From positions 11,387,113-11,451,112 of the forward strand of contig NC_058163.1 of assembly GCF_020080835.1 (NCBI RefSeq): a DNA stretch of 64,000 nucleotides, given 5' to 3'. Positions 23,987-35,984 of this stretch are shown one piece after another; the first letter of the stretch is position 1; each line of letters opens with the position of its first letter. Under the pieces are notes generated by a model that saw only the letters and a program-made list of their open reading frames with translations, searched no databases and had not been told where the DNA came from. The stretch comes from Cotesia glomerata. Taxonomy: Eukaryota > Arthropoda > Insecta > Hymenoptera > Braconidae. The translations under genes were made by a program, and so were the position numbers.

Positions 23987-25345
23987 TAGTGCTGTACAGA
24001 TCCGACTTAACCGGCCAGAAAGTTTAACCAGGTTAATTAGTTCATCGGCCAGCTGGTTAATCCAAATTAACCGGTTAAACCGATTTAACCGATTAACTAG
24101 TTAACCGGTTAAATTAGTTAAACGGTTAACTGATTAACCGGTTGAATTGTAAATTTACATTTTCCATTATATAAATAATAAATTATTATTAAATCTAATA
24201 TTTTTAACATATTTACACTAATATTTCAATTTTTTTTGTATAATACCTTGTACTAATCTTACAAGATCCTGAAATTTTTAGAACTGTATTTTTTGTTTTT
24301 TTTTCTAAAATATGAATTTTTGATTTAAAAAAAAGATTTTTTTTTGTTTATTGCAACTCTAAATAAGGTAAAGTTAAGCAGATGCATAGTATTCTAATTT
24401 TGAGCATTAAAAAATTAAATGCACGACATGGAAATATTAAACAATAAATTAATTACTATAAATTTTTTTTATTTTTTGAACGTAATCTTAAAGTCGGGCT
24501 TAACGCATAAAACAGGCTTTTGCAAAAAACAAAAAAAAATCTTTTTTTTAAATCAAAAATTCATATTTAAAAAAAAAAAAAACAAAAAATACAGTTCTAA
24601 AAATTTCAGGAATTTGTAAGATTAGTACAAGGTATTATACAAAAAAAATTGAACCAAAATTTTAATGTTAATCGTCATTTTTGACGATTTCCAAAAATTC
24701 AAAATTGAGAACTTTTCAAAATATTTTTCCATATATTTTTTTTAATAGCACCAAGTGTCCCCTTTCAAACAAACAAAAGGCCATTCCTGTATTTATAATA
24801 GCGTTCGAGATATTACAAAATCATAATTGAAAAACTGGAAAAATCGCGAAATTTTGAAATTCAAAATTTGCATATCTTTTGAAAAAAATTTTTTTATTTT
24901 TTTTCCTTTGGCAGAACTCCGTTATATGATAAAAGAAATATTCTGACCAAAATTTATCCAAATTGAAAGGGGTCGATTCCAACCATTGGTCGATTTGACA
25001 TGGAATGACCCATAATATTATGTTATAAAACAAAAAAATTATCATTCAGTTATATAAATATCCATAATAAATAATTATCTTAAATTAAAACATAAAATAA
25101 ATAAATATTAGTGTAAATATGTTAAAAATATTAGATTTAATAATATTTTATTATTTATATAATGGAAAATGTAAATTTACAATTTAACCGATTAATCAGT
25201 TAACCGTTTAACTAATTTAACCGGTTAACTAGTTAATCGGTTAAATAGGTTTAACCAGTTAATTTGGATTAACCAGCTGGCCGATGAACTAATTAACCTG
25301 GTTAAACTTTCTGGCCGGTTAAGTCGGCCAAATTGTACAGCACTA
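23987..25345. mobile_element. long-inverted-repeat element 2 (foldback type)
   Basis: Ends are TAGTGCTGTACA and TGTACAGCACTA, a perfect 12-base inverted pair, inside arms of about 215 bases full of TTAACCGG units. Flanked by AAAAATAC at 23979-23986, shared with element 1, and at 25346-25353. The centre holds a second inverted pair and a stretch at 24600-25020 that matches the centre of element 1. No transposase. Confidence 0.75.
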
Positions 25346-25353
25346 AAAAATAC

Positions 25354-28300
25354 ATGTGTGATTGACTAAACAAACAGAAATTGAAAAAGCCATACAATTC
25401 TTTGAATAAAAAAATAAATATTATCTGAACAAAAAAAAGACTGCTGGTTGCGGTACACACAAGTTTTAATTCACTGTTTTTTTTTTTTTTTTTTTTTTTA
25501 ATCTGGCTCTAGAATAATTATTTTTGGAAAAGCCGAGGCTAGAGTTCCACTCATTCGTGTGTTTTTAGACAAAAGACTCAGTTACTGACCGTGGCTCAAT
25601 TTCTGACCTTTACAATTTTATTTTCAATTAAAAACAGTAACTTCCTAATTTTTTTTAAATATTGATTTTCATAGCAGTATAAAAGTTACAAATTTTTTAG
25701 GTCAATAAGGGAATAATTTATATGGTATATGTTATATCAAAGTTGTAACGTAACATATTCTATATTTAATCAATGGTCATTACAATATTTAACAATAATG
25801 ACAGATAGTAAATAAATAAAAAAATTCTAAAAAATTGAAGACACTATATGAAAGTCATCTTTTATTTGTAGTCTAAGTACTTTGTGTTGAGCTTATCAAG
25901 ATTGAATTGAATGTTTTTTTAATCATATAAACATAAGAATAAAAAATAAACTCATAAATAAGTCATTAATTAATTACAGTTTAGTTTAATGTTAAGAAAA
26001 AAAATTTTTTTTAATTTTGTTGTTATACTATGAAAGTCAATAACTGGGTCTAATTTTCTATTTACGTAGCAGTTGTTAACCTTATGATTCTAAACTATTA
26101 CAAACAAGGTTATCTGGATGTTGATATACTGATAAAAACTCAAAAAGTGAATATTTATTATATCATTGACTATTAGAGACTATTTTTTGTTATAAATGTC
26201 ATAAATTCTTATCAAATATTTATTTGGATGAATCAAAAATTATATTTGTCATTAAAGAAAAATTATTTCGAGTAATAACATGATTATTGGAATAGTTTAA
26301 ATAATAATTACTGTAACAATTAAAATACCTAATTGAGTTTATAAGTTGAATTGACGTATAACATAATTTATTTCATTTCATTAATAAATTACCAAGAACG
26401 AAAAATTGTGAAAGAGTTGCTAAGATTAAAAAAAAAAAAAAATAAAATAATTCTATTAAATTTTGTATTTTTGGAAGAAATATTTTTTTCTAAATTAAAA
26501 TTAATTTTTATCAAGTTTCTTATTCTAAACTAAGTCCAAAATTACGTTTTTTTTTTTTTTTTTTTTTTCAATTTGAGGGTCCGAAAATGCAACATGAGAA
26601 TTGGCGAGGATCAGAAACTGGAACTTTGAACATCAATTCTTGAAATATTTATTAAAATTATCACCTTAATTAAAACAATTTTTATTATCAGTACATTCTG
26701 GACTGGCAAATAAAATCATTAATTTATTATTTCAGTTGAGTTTTGCAATAACTATTGGAATGCAACTTGGATAATTTTAATTAGTCAGACACTATACCTT
26801 AATAAGAGTTTGTTATTTATCTAAGAAAAATTAAGGTATTATAATGAAATTTATGATAAAAGTTAACAAAAGTAATCATATTACTATAAATAAATTAATG
26901 TTTAATTTAAAGAAAAAAAAAAAATTATCGAACCTTTATCATATGCATTTCTCAATCGGAGATAATTCAATTGGCTTATTGACAAATGTAAATAATTGAA
27001 TCCATCTGTAAGAAAAATATTGAATATTCATTTATTAAAGTACACAAAATCATTGTTATTGCAACTCTTAATTAAAATAAAATCTAAATTTAATTATACT
27101 GTGAATTTATTTTACAAAAAAAAAAAAAAAAATATAAGCATATTAAGTTTGAAAAAAAATATTTTCTCAACAATTGACATTCGAAGGAAAATTATTTTAC
27201 TAAAAAAATCGGAGTAATAACATAGTATCAAGTATAATACTACTAGAAATAATACTACTAGAAATATTTCTTAGTTTAAGAATTTTTTTAATCAAATCAA
27301 GAAGATAAAGTTCTTCAAAAATATTTACTCGATTCAAGCAAATTTTTTTTTCTGTGTATAAATAAAAATTTATCAAATTATGTGAATTGTCTAATAATAA
27401 AATTTTCCCCTTATAAAAATAATTACTACTAGTTGTAATTGACATTGAAGAAATTTTTTAGTTTTAGAATTTTGAAAATTTTTTTAATAAATGAAAATAA
27501 TTTCTTCAACTAAAAAAAAAAAAAAAAACAAAATTATGCCACTCAAAAAAGTTTATACATATTCTTCAAAATAACAATAAACTATTTTTGAGCAAAGAAT
27601 GTCACCACATAATCTACGATAAATTAGTAAGTTTTCTTGACTGGAAATTCAACCACTGAGGGTCTACTCTTTTAACTAATAGTGGGGATTTATAAACCGG
27701 GTCATCAGTTCACCAATTTATCCAACGTCAAAAATTTGTCAACTCAAAACAGATTTTCTTAACTTTATAAAACAACAGTTCAACCAAAGAAGAATATTTC
27801 TTGAATCGCGAATTGAAAATGACACACTCTTCAGCTACAATAAACATTTGTCCAAGAGAAGTTTTTATTAGTTAAAAGAGTTCATTTTTCAGACTAAGAA
27901 TATTATATCTTCCATCATGTAAACCATTTCTGGATCAAGAGTTTTTTCTTTGGTTCAAGATGTTCTTTGTGTATCTGATTTTTTAATTTATGGAATATAA
28001 TGTTTATTACAGTACTAAATTAAGCATGTGCGTTTATTGTAATAAACAAAAGCGAATTACTAGAAACAAAGAAATGAACTAGAATTATGAATAAAATTTC
28101 AAATTACTGCGTTTCTAATCATAAAAAATTGTTACAAGGGTTTCTTGACAATGAAGAATGTATGTTTTATGATTTTCAATCTCCTTATTTATATCCTTGT
28201 ATTTTTTGTAAGCGCTTTTAAACTCGAATTCTACAACACTATTGAAGTAATTTAGGAATTTAGCAATTCTAAAAATACCCTTGCACGAAAAAAATAAATG

Positions 28301-30669
28301 TAAAATAATTCTAGAATACAAAATACTTAAGTTAGCATTAATTGACGATTCTTAGCTTTTATTAGATAATTAAGTTGTTACTAAAAAAAATATTTTTTTT
28401 GATTTGCTCTTAATTTATTTTAATTTCCTACATCATCATACTTTTGTTATTTAAATCAGTAGACATCCGGACATTTTTAGTTTTGTTTGAAAAACAAATT
28501 AGTCATGAAGTAAAATAAAAAAAAAATATGTATTCGTATAATTTTTTAATTTTTACATTCAGAATTTTTAAAAAATTCTTTTTGAAAAACAAAAAAATCT
28601 TTTAACTACAATATCAGAAATAAAAAAATAAACAAAAATTGTTCTAACTTTATATGTATATGTACTACTTTATATGTATATATACTACTCCTTATAAAAA
28701 ATTATTTACAATGTAAATGTTAATTTAAAAAAAAGTTATTGAAATCAACAGACATATGACCATTTCTGGGTTTTTTTAATAAAACATATTTTTTTTTTTT
28801 TTTTTTCAGAATTTACTTGTCCAAAAAATTATCATTTCTGTTAATTTGAGTTTCATAAAAAAAACTGTTACATTTATTTTGCTAAAATAATTCCATTCTT
28901 AGTTTTACAAACATGCAATAATTTTAAGTATTTTTTGAAAACAATAATTAGGTTCTAGTAGTAAAGGATAAAAATACTCAAACAATTTTATGAGCAAGTT
29001 AATTAGATTTGTTAAATGGAATTTAATTCACCGCCAAATGAATTATTTCAGTATTTAAATAACTATAAAGATTATTGGATAATGTAATGAAATAATTTTT
29101 TGAATTGGAAATCGTCAAATAAACTAAATTTCGTAGAAAATATTATTAAGAATATTGTATAAACTTACGAATGCGTGGATTAAATTTATTTAAATATTCA
29201 AGAAATGAATTTTTTCATGTAAAATATAGTAAACATTTTCAGAGTATGAAAACTGCTGCCAAATGTAATAATACATATAATTTCAATAATTAATACAATA
29301 AAAACTTTCTATCACTCAAGCGCGTGTTTAGGTTGAATATTATTTGATATTCACGGGAATTTTCGCCATAAAATAGATCACAAATGTTAATTTAACCACA
29401 CTTGATGAAATCGCCAACGCCTTTACAGTGCATAGCTCCTACTTACATATATACATTCACATACATTTAATATATATGGAAATTTTTATAAAAACAGTTG
29501 GTGTGTCTAGAATCAACTCGACAGAACTGACATCCAGTGTTGAATCTTCGAAGTACCAAGCGTCTCACTGCTCCTCATCACCAACAAAAAATCATAAAAT
29601 GGTTATTTTTCTGTTAATATGAACTAGTAACTTTGTAAAATTTTAATCAATAAATATATTATTGATTATTAATTATAATTATGAGCTACAGATTATAAAG
29701 GATGTTTTAAAACATTATTATTACTTCATTTTTTAGGTATTAACATAAATATAATGGCAATGAGCAATGACATACGTATGTATATGTATATATATATATG
29801 TATATATGTATACATATTCGGACATTTTATTGATGGAGCAAAAAATTCTCTGCAATATTTACGGTAAAGTCAACCTTGCTAAATTATATTATATTTTTTA
29901 TAATATTTATAAACTCTTAAGTAAGTCACTTTAATTATTATTTAATTGGGGCTGGGAAGTGATTGTATTGATATAAATTTTATTTTTTCTAATATTACGC
30001 CTCAAATAAATTTAGGAATTCATTATAAAATAAATCTTTTAAAAAAAAAAAAACATCAACAAGAAGTATAGTGGAAAGTTTTTTTCTATACTCAAGTTGT
30101 CGAATTTCATGTGAAAATTTTCTATAACCATACTATATTATTCTACATAATTCCTATTATCTAGGAGATTCATTTACGATTTTACGATTGGTTGTATTAT
30201 TGTTTTCAGTCTTTATTTATAAAATATTGATATTCAAAGAAATTTCTCAAGTTTTGCTAGTTGTCTTTCTTGCTCCTGTTGGCTTATATGAAAAAGTTGA
30301 GACACAATGAAGGAACTTCAGAGAGAGATTTTATTTTACAGAATGTATTGTACATATATGGTTGTGTTCGCAAAATATCTAAATGAAGATTTTCATTTTG
30401 ATGAAAACGCATGCGCTCATTATCTTCAATTTCTTCAATTCGCCTTTAACCTGTGAAGAAATAGACTAAGAATAGTAATAATAAATAAGTAATATCATAC
30501 CTATGAATGCGCTAATGCTTTAATTCTCGTAAAATAGTACCCGAGAAAAAATATTTATATATATTTATATATAAATTGGTTATATATTATTATATATAAT
30601 ATGATTATATATTATATGATTATATATGAAAAATGGCCAAATATAATCATATCTAATTATATATAACTA
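25354..30669. other. AT-rich intergenic region
   Basis: More than 5 kb between the upstream side of p120ctn and the Helitron. Dominated by A/T runs (for example 25480-25499 and 26548-26568) and TATA-type microsatellites near 29780-29815 and 30545-30660. Open frames are short, AT-biased and lack recognisable domains or splice-linked continuations. I see no gene. Confidence 0.45.
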
Positions 30670-30907
30670 CTAGCTGACCCGGCAAACGTTGTTTTGCCAT
30701 GTGAATAATTTCTAGAGAATTTCTAGTGTAGAAAAAAAATTACTAACTTATTGGAAGTGTATAAGGATGTGGAATATGAGTGAAAAAGGCCTGGAGCGCT
30801 GTGAACGATGAGGAAATGTTGTTTAAAAAATAACAAAACACCAAACATTAATTGTTTTAATTTATTAAAAGTAATAATTATTTATATAATTAATTAATTA
30901 CATAATA

Positions 30908-31302
30908 TTAATCTCTTAATGCTGCAGCGTGAACAATATTTTTTGTTAGCCCGTCTTTAGCTAATACAAACAAACTTGATGGTTTACCCACTCGAGAGCA
31001 TGCAACGTATAATTGTCCGTGTGAAAAACATGGTGTGCTCAAATCTAAGCCACAAACAGGCATTGTTTGGCCTTGGGATTTATTAATAGTCATTGCAAAT
31101 GCCAATCTAATCGGAAATTGAATACGCTTAAATTGAATTGGCACATCTGTGGGTATAATAGGTATTCGTGGTATCAATATATTTTCACTTCGAAACTTGC
31201 CATTTAAAATGGTGCCTTCGATAACGTTTTTCATTAATTTTTTAATGACTAATCGCGTACCGTTGCATAGCCATGGCGGGTTAAATTACGAAGCAAAATA
31301 AT
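30908..31302 (-). pseudogene. Helitron helicase, C-terminal segment
   Basis: Contains the conserved closing part of Helitron PIF1 helicases: LCNGTRLVIKKL, then IPTDVPIQFKRIQFPIRLAF, AMTINKSQGQTM and YVACSRVGKPSSL, ending LRD and a stop at 30908. It continues the helicase broken off at 35985 on the far side of the inserted transposon. A one-base frameshift lies just before PPWLCNGTR (near 31283). Confidence 0.8.
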
Positions 31303-31518
31303 AGCCCTTGTAATAGTTGAAAATTTTTTTTGCGCATGTCCCAACTTCCGCCATGTTTTTCGGGCATTTTATTTACTAATGTATGAGCAGTGCATATGTT
31401 TATAAAAAAATTAGCAATAAAACAAGTAATAATAAACAATTTTTCATAAACAGTTTAATTCAAATTATTGTGCATACATGATAAAATTATATTACAAGTA
31501 TTTTAATTAAAATATATA

Positions 31519-33399
31519 ATGTTATCTATAAGGAAAGGGGCGAAACGTTGTTGTTATGGAGTATGCCGCAGTGATACGCGTAGTAAATCCTTTCAGGAGA
31601 ATTTATATTATTTCATTAGTTTTCCAAAACCTTGTTTAGAATATCGACGGAAACTCATTAAAAATAAGTAAGCAAAAGCACTTAAAAATTTGTCACAAAT
31701 GTGCTAAATGTGATTTGTGGGTAAAGCGGTGTGGACGAGGTGATGGTCGATTTCAAGAAATTGACAATGTAAATAAAAGACACATATATTTGTTCACTTC
31801 ATTTTGAAGGAGAATCTGGTCCAACAACCGAATATCCAGACCCCGTCAGTTGTGTAAAAAAAATAGTGATAAGGTAATATATTTAATTATTTATAAATAT
31901 AATAGCTCGCGCCATAACCTCAAATAATAAAATTTGTCCTAGGTAAAAGTCACAAAACCTCGCTGGCTGAAAAATATAAGGAATCAAAAGACGTAAGTTC
32001 ATATAAAAAATTTTAACTTTCATGATAGAATATTGTAGTGTTTAGAAAAAATTTTCGGATGTTCCAAATTTAATTTAAAAATTGTATTTTTATAGAGTAT
32101 GAATAAAGTTATAGACGTTTCAAACCAGTCAGCAGAAAAATGGAATGAAGATGGAGATATCCGTAATGTGGGTATTGGTGAAGGAAAAAACGATGAAACA
32201 ACAACAGTTTCAAGTCCAAGTATAACTTCAATATTGGATCCAAACTCAGGTAATGGAAACAGTGATATACTCAGATCAAGTGTTACCAGCCAAAATGTTG
32301 AGATTTCAATTACAGAGACTTATCTACAAGATGAAATTACTCCATCCGCTACATGCAGTCAAGGTGTTCAAACTGATATTAAAAAGTTCACTAGTAAAAG
32401 GACTCAAGTTACTTTACGTCAAGTTTCAGTGATGGATAATTTCGAAGAATCTTTAAAAAAGAACAGTAAAAAATGTAAATTTTACACGAGCTTGGAGTAT
32501 GATGAAATATTTATTTTACATAATTTTGTAAATCCGGATTGTAAAAGTGTAACAGATAAAATAGGTCAAGAAAAAAAGAGCAATAATTGTATTAAAAAAT
32601 TAACATCAATACAGGAATTAATTTTAGTGCTTATCCGATTACGTGTGGGCACACTAGTTGAAGACTTAGCTTTCAGATTTGAAATTTCAACAACTTTAGT
32701 TTCTAAAACCATAAAATCTTGGATACAACATTTATATCATGAATTTACATACAATTTGAAGCCATTCATGTTCCCTTCAAAGAAAAAGCTTGCAGAAACT
32801 TTACCAAAAACTTTTAAATCCTTGAAAAATATACGAGTTATTGTTGATTGTACAAAATTCCAATGTCAGTCGCCGTCAAACTTCAAAATCAAGGAAATCT
32901 ATACTCTTCTTATAAAGCTCGAACAACTTATAAAGCACTAATTGGATGTACTCCAAATGGAGGTGTATGTTTTGTATCCGATGTATACGAAGGTAATATT
33001 TCAGACCGTGAAATTTTTATCAAATCAAATATTTCTGATTTTTTGGAGCCAGATGATTTAGTGTTGGCTGATAGAGGATTTACCGTTCATGACATTGTTG
33101 AATCGAAGCGAGCGCATTTAAATATACCACCATTTTTAAATGAAAGTAAATGTTTATCACCTCAAGAGGAAATGGAGACAAAGCGGATCGCCAAACAACG
33201 TATATACATAGAACATGTTATTGGAAGAATTAAACAATTTCGACTGCTTCAGAAAGTTCTACCTTTAAGTTTACGTTCATCCATGTCCCAAATTCTTTTC
33301 GTGTGTCCCATGCTTAGTAAATTTCCAGCCACCGATTATTATAGATTAAATAACTGGCCTGGAAAATTGCAGTTTACGTCAAAAAAGATATTTTTTTGA
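31519..33399 (+). pseudogene. ISL2EU transposase (THAP zinc finger plus DDE_Tnp_4)
   Basis: The N-terminal THAP finger begins MLSIRKGAKRCCYGVCRSDT (C-x-x-x-C) and is completed after an apparent short intron by CSLHFEGESGPT. A linker exon starts near 32099, followed by a helix-turn-helix-like LAFRFEISTTLVSKTIKSW. The DDE catalytic core has the first Asp in VIVDCTKF, the second in LVLADRGFTVHD, and Glu in IEHVIGRIKQFRLLQ. Breaks: a frameshift inside the THAP part near 31779 and another near 32885 just after the first Asp. This enzyme would cut and paste the element. Inactive as it stands. Confidence 0.75.
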
Positions 33400-34047
33400 A
33401 TAAATAAGTTTGGTTTATTAAAAATTGTTGTCCGGCAAGTCGCGAAAATACTGTTTTTGAATTGTGATTTATTATAAAATTAAAACTGTAACTCTTATAC
33501 CAATTGAAATTGTAAATAATATACATTCAATAGTTATAATAATAAAACATATACTTTTATATAATAAAATTCACATTTTTTTCAACTATATACTTTCTTC
33601 TTGCTACTTCTTCATTATCACGACCATATTTTAAAGCTAAATTGTCAAAATTTTTATCAATCCACAGGTGGTATTTAAGCCAATTAAAAATTTGCTTGTT
33701 GCTTTTTTCCGAGCTCAGGTATTTGATTTTAGAAGCAGTAATTACTATTTTGCTAATCTTCCACCAATGATACTAATCTGATTGAATTCCAGCAGTTATA
33801 TCTATTGGTACTTTTTGATCTTTGTGCGGGAAGCAGTTAATTGATACACCAGACTACGTAAAATACCTTTTCTGAGCAAGCTTAGCCCGTAATCATTATA
33901 ATTTGGAGTAATCACAAGTTCCCAAATACTTGGGCGTTTTTTGGACCCGTGTAAAATTTGTGTCACGTGCGAAATTTAACGTTTTCTGAACGTCCGGTTT
34001 TACACATTTGATGTGATTAATTTGATGATTTTTTGATTGCTTATTAT

Positions 34048-34212
34048 TTTAACTTCCCGCTAAGAAAATCTCAGATTTTCAAAAATCGAAGTTATTGTTT
34101 TTCACCCCGTGTTGCAAAAATCGAGTTTTCATCAGATCTCGACGTTTGAAGGTCATAGGAAGCTTCCCTGACTACTCCCGCGAGGTTGTCACGGTGTCTG
34201 TGTGTGTCTGTC

Positions 34213-34280
<68 letters not shown>

Positions 34281-34970
34281 TATGTGAACCGCTTGTAACT
34301 TTTGAACGACTCATCCGATTTTATCGCGGTTGGTGCCATTTGGAAGGGCTTGGCCAAACTTAGATTTTGAGTATAATTTGGACCGATTCAGATCAGTCGA
34401 TTTTGAGAAATCTTAAAAAAACTAAGAAAAAAAATTTTTTCAAATGTGGTTTTTTTTGGATAACTTTTAAACGGCTCCACCGATCGATTCTGAAAACTAA
34501 TCAGCTTTAGACAATAAAAAAACCACGTCGATCGCCAACAAGCTGGTCGAAATCGGTTAATTCGTTTGAGAGATATCGTGAACGAAAGAAAACCGAAAAA
34601 AGTGTTTTTCGAAATTACTCCGAAATTTTTAGTTCGATCAATTAAATGATAATTCTTTAAGAGGTTGATAAAACTGCGTCGAATGCTGCCAACCATGTGA
34701 AAATCGGTTGATTTATTCAAAAGTTATTGCAGTTTGAAAATTCCAAAAGTAGGGTTCTATGAAACTTCTATCAGACTTTTGAGCTCGAAGAGCTCAAATG
34801 CATATAAATACTGTCTCTTTGAGCTCAGCGAGCTCAAAATATCACATAAATTATATTTTGAGCTTAAAAATTTCAAAAACATCATAAGTACAATTTTAAG
34901 CGCCCAGGTATGGAATTAGCGGGAAGTTGCAGGGATGGCCTTTAGGGTGAACCATTTTACTAATTTTTTT
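34048..34970 (+). repeat. AACTTCCCGCT repeat family, copy A
   Basis: Begins AACTTCCCGCTAAGAAAATC and ends AATTAGCGGGAAGTTGCAGG plus about 40 more bases, so the ends hold AACTTCCCGCT / AGCGGGAAGTT. It contains a TG microsatellite, phrases like TTTTGAACGACTCATCCGAT and GATCGCCAACA, and palindromic GAGCTCGAAGAGCTC units near the right end. It lies within the ISL2EU accessory gene, so it inserted after that element did. Confidence 0.75.
34214..34276. repeat. (TG)n microsatellite
   Basis: About 31 TG units inside repeat copy A. The same dinucleotide tract occurs at the same place in the other full copies. Confidence 0.95.
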
Positions 34971-35984
34971 ATTGTTATTATCCACTTTGTCGAAGTTATA
35001 CTGATAATCATCTTTTATGAGCTTCTTTCTTCTTAGACCCTTGATTCCAAACACAAAGCTGACTAGTACAAGCAACGTTTTCTTTGGCAGCTTCTTTACA
35101 TCTCTTCAACAAAATATGCAGGAGAGCAGCAACGTGTGCACAACGTCCTAAACTCGATGCTTTACATTCACAGGTCCCTCGCAAAATTTTTCCACTTTCA
35201 GCATTTATCATTGCACGAACAGCATAGCTTGTTTTCACTTTATAGGAAGCTTTGATTTTACTTTTCAGATAATAAATATTTTGTGGTGTTTTTCGAATCA
35301 AAAATATCTGTAACATGGTTACTGTCAATATATAGCTTTCCTCTTTTTCAAAGGTTTAGCTGTACTATAATCTAATATATTTGACTCATTTTCCTCATCA
35401 CTAGAATTATAATTTTATTTTTCTACAATACAAGATGAAATTAAATAATCATAGATAAAGGCTTCATTAAATGATTTTGGTAAATCATTTGATGGAAATT
35501 TCTGCCACACATCTGGAAAAGTCAAATTGGTGCTAGCTGCTTGAAAGATTTTTGTTTTCTTTGAACTTCCTGCTTCAACCATTTTCCTTTATCAAGAGCT
35601 GGATCTACTGGCACACAATTACGCAGAGCGTTTTTGACCCTAAAAGAAATAGAAATAAGAATTATTTTTTTTTTCTGTAATTACTTTTACTCATTATTAT
35701 TTAATTATTACTATCCTAACCTCTCAACTAGTTCGGCTTTATTTCCTTCTTGAGGAAGACCATGGCACTTCAACCATCGTCGTAACTGAACACAGTTGTG
35801 GGCTTCTACGGTAGGATGCACTAACGAAGCTTCCTCAATTAATTTTTCATTTAATTGCACTGATATTAAAGGTGATAATGCTTGTTGCCCAGCCATTTTT
35901 ATAAAAAGTGCCCGAAACTTTCATATTGCCGCGTTTTTAAGATGGCGGACGCGCTTGCGCTGAGCATACTCTTAAAAGAGCCTG

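Larger units (their letters stand above)
33590..35896 (-). pseudogene. ISL2EU accessory protein: SAP, SWIM and truncated YqaJ-like nuclease
   Basis: Starts MAGQQALSP at 35896. A SAP-like DNA-binding motif follows (LRRWLKCHGLPQEGNKAELV). Next comes a SWIM zinc finger at 35008-35328 (TCECKASSLGRCAH; C-x-C...C-x-H), then CTSQLCVWN. After the inserted repeat at 34048-34970, the start of a YqaJ-like nuclease fold is readable at about 33590-33770 (KISKIVITASKIKYL, then LALKYGRDNEEVARRKY). The frame then stops, and the catalytic remainder of YqaJ is missing. ISL2EU elements are known to encode a YqaJ-domain second protein; its role in transposition is unclear. Confidence 0.65.
31303..35984. mobile_element. 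ISL2EU-type DNA transposon inserted in the Helitron
   Basis: The Helitron reading resumes exactly when bases 31303-35984 are removed together with one copy of the dinucleotide AT (31301-31302 and 35985-35986): the joined helicase reads KVGSPIILLRNL. A 2-bp duplication fits ISL2EU. Termini are AGCCCTTGTAATAG on the left and, inverted on the right, AGGCTCTTTTAAGAG, an imperfect match, followed on both sides by a GCGC and CGCCAT region. It encodes two convergent genes, a THAP-DDE transposase (plus) and a SAP/SWIM/YqaJ-type accessory protein (minus). That gene pair defines this superfamily. A 0.9-kb repeat has inserted at 34048-34970. Confidence 0.8.

Noticed and set aside
27000..27445. overlapping open frames on both strands in the 26-28 kb spacer
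   Set aside because: Low-complexity Lys/Ile/Leu translations without motifs or plausible splice context.
34095..34357. open frames coding for repeated Cys-Val or His-Thr
   Set aside because: Translations of the TG/AC microsatellite in repeat copy A.
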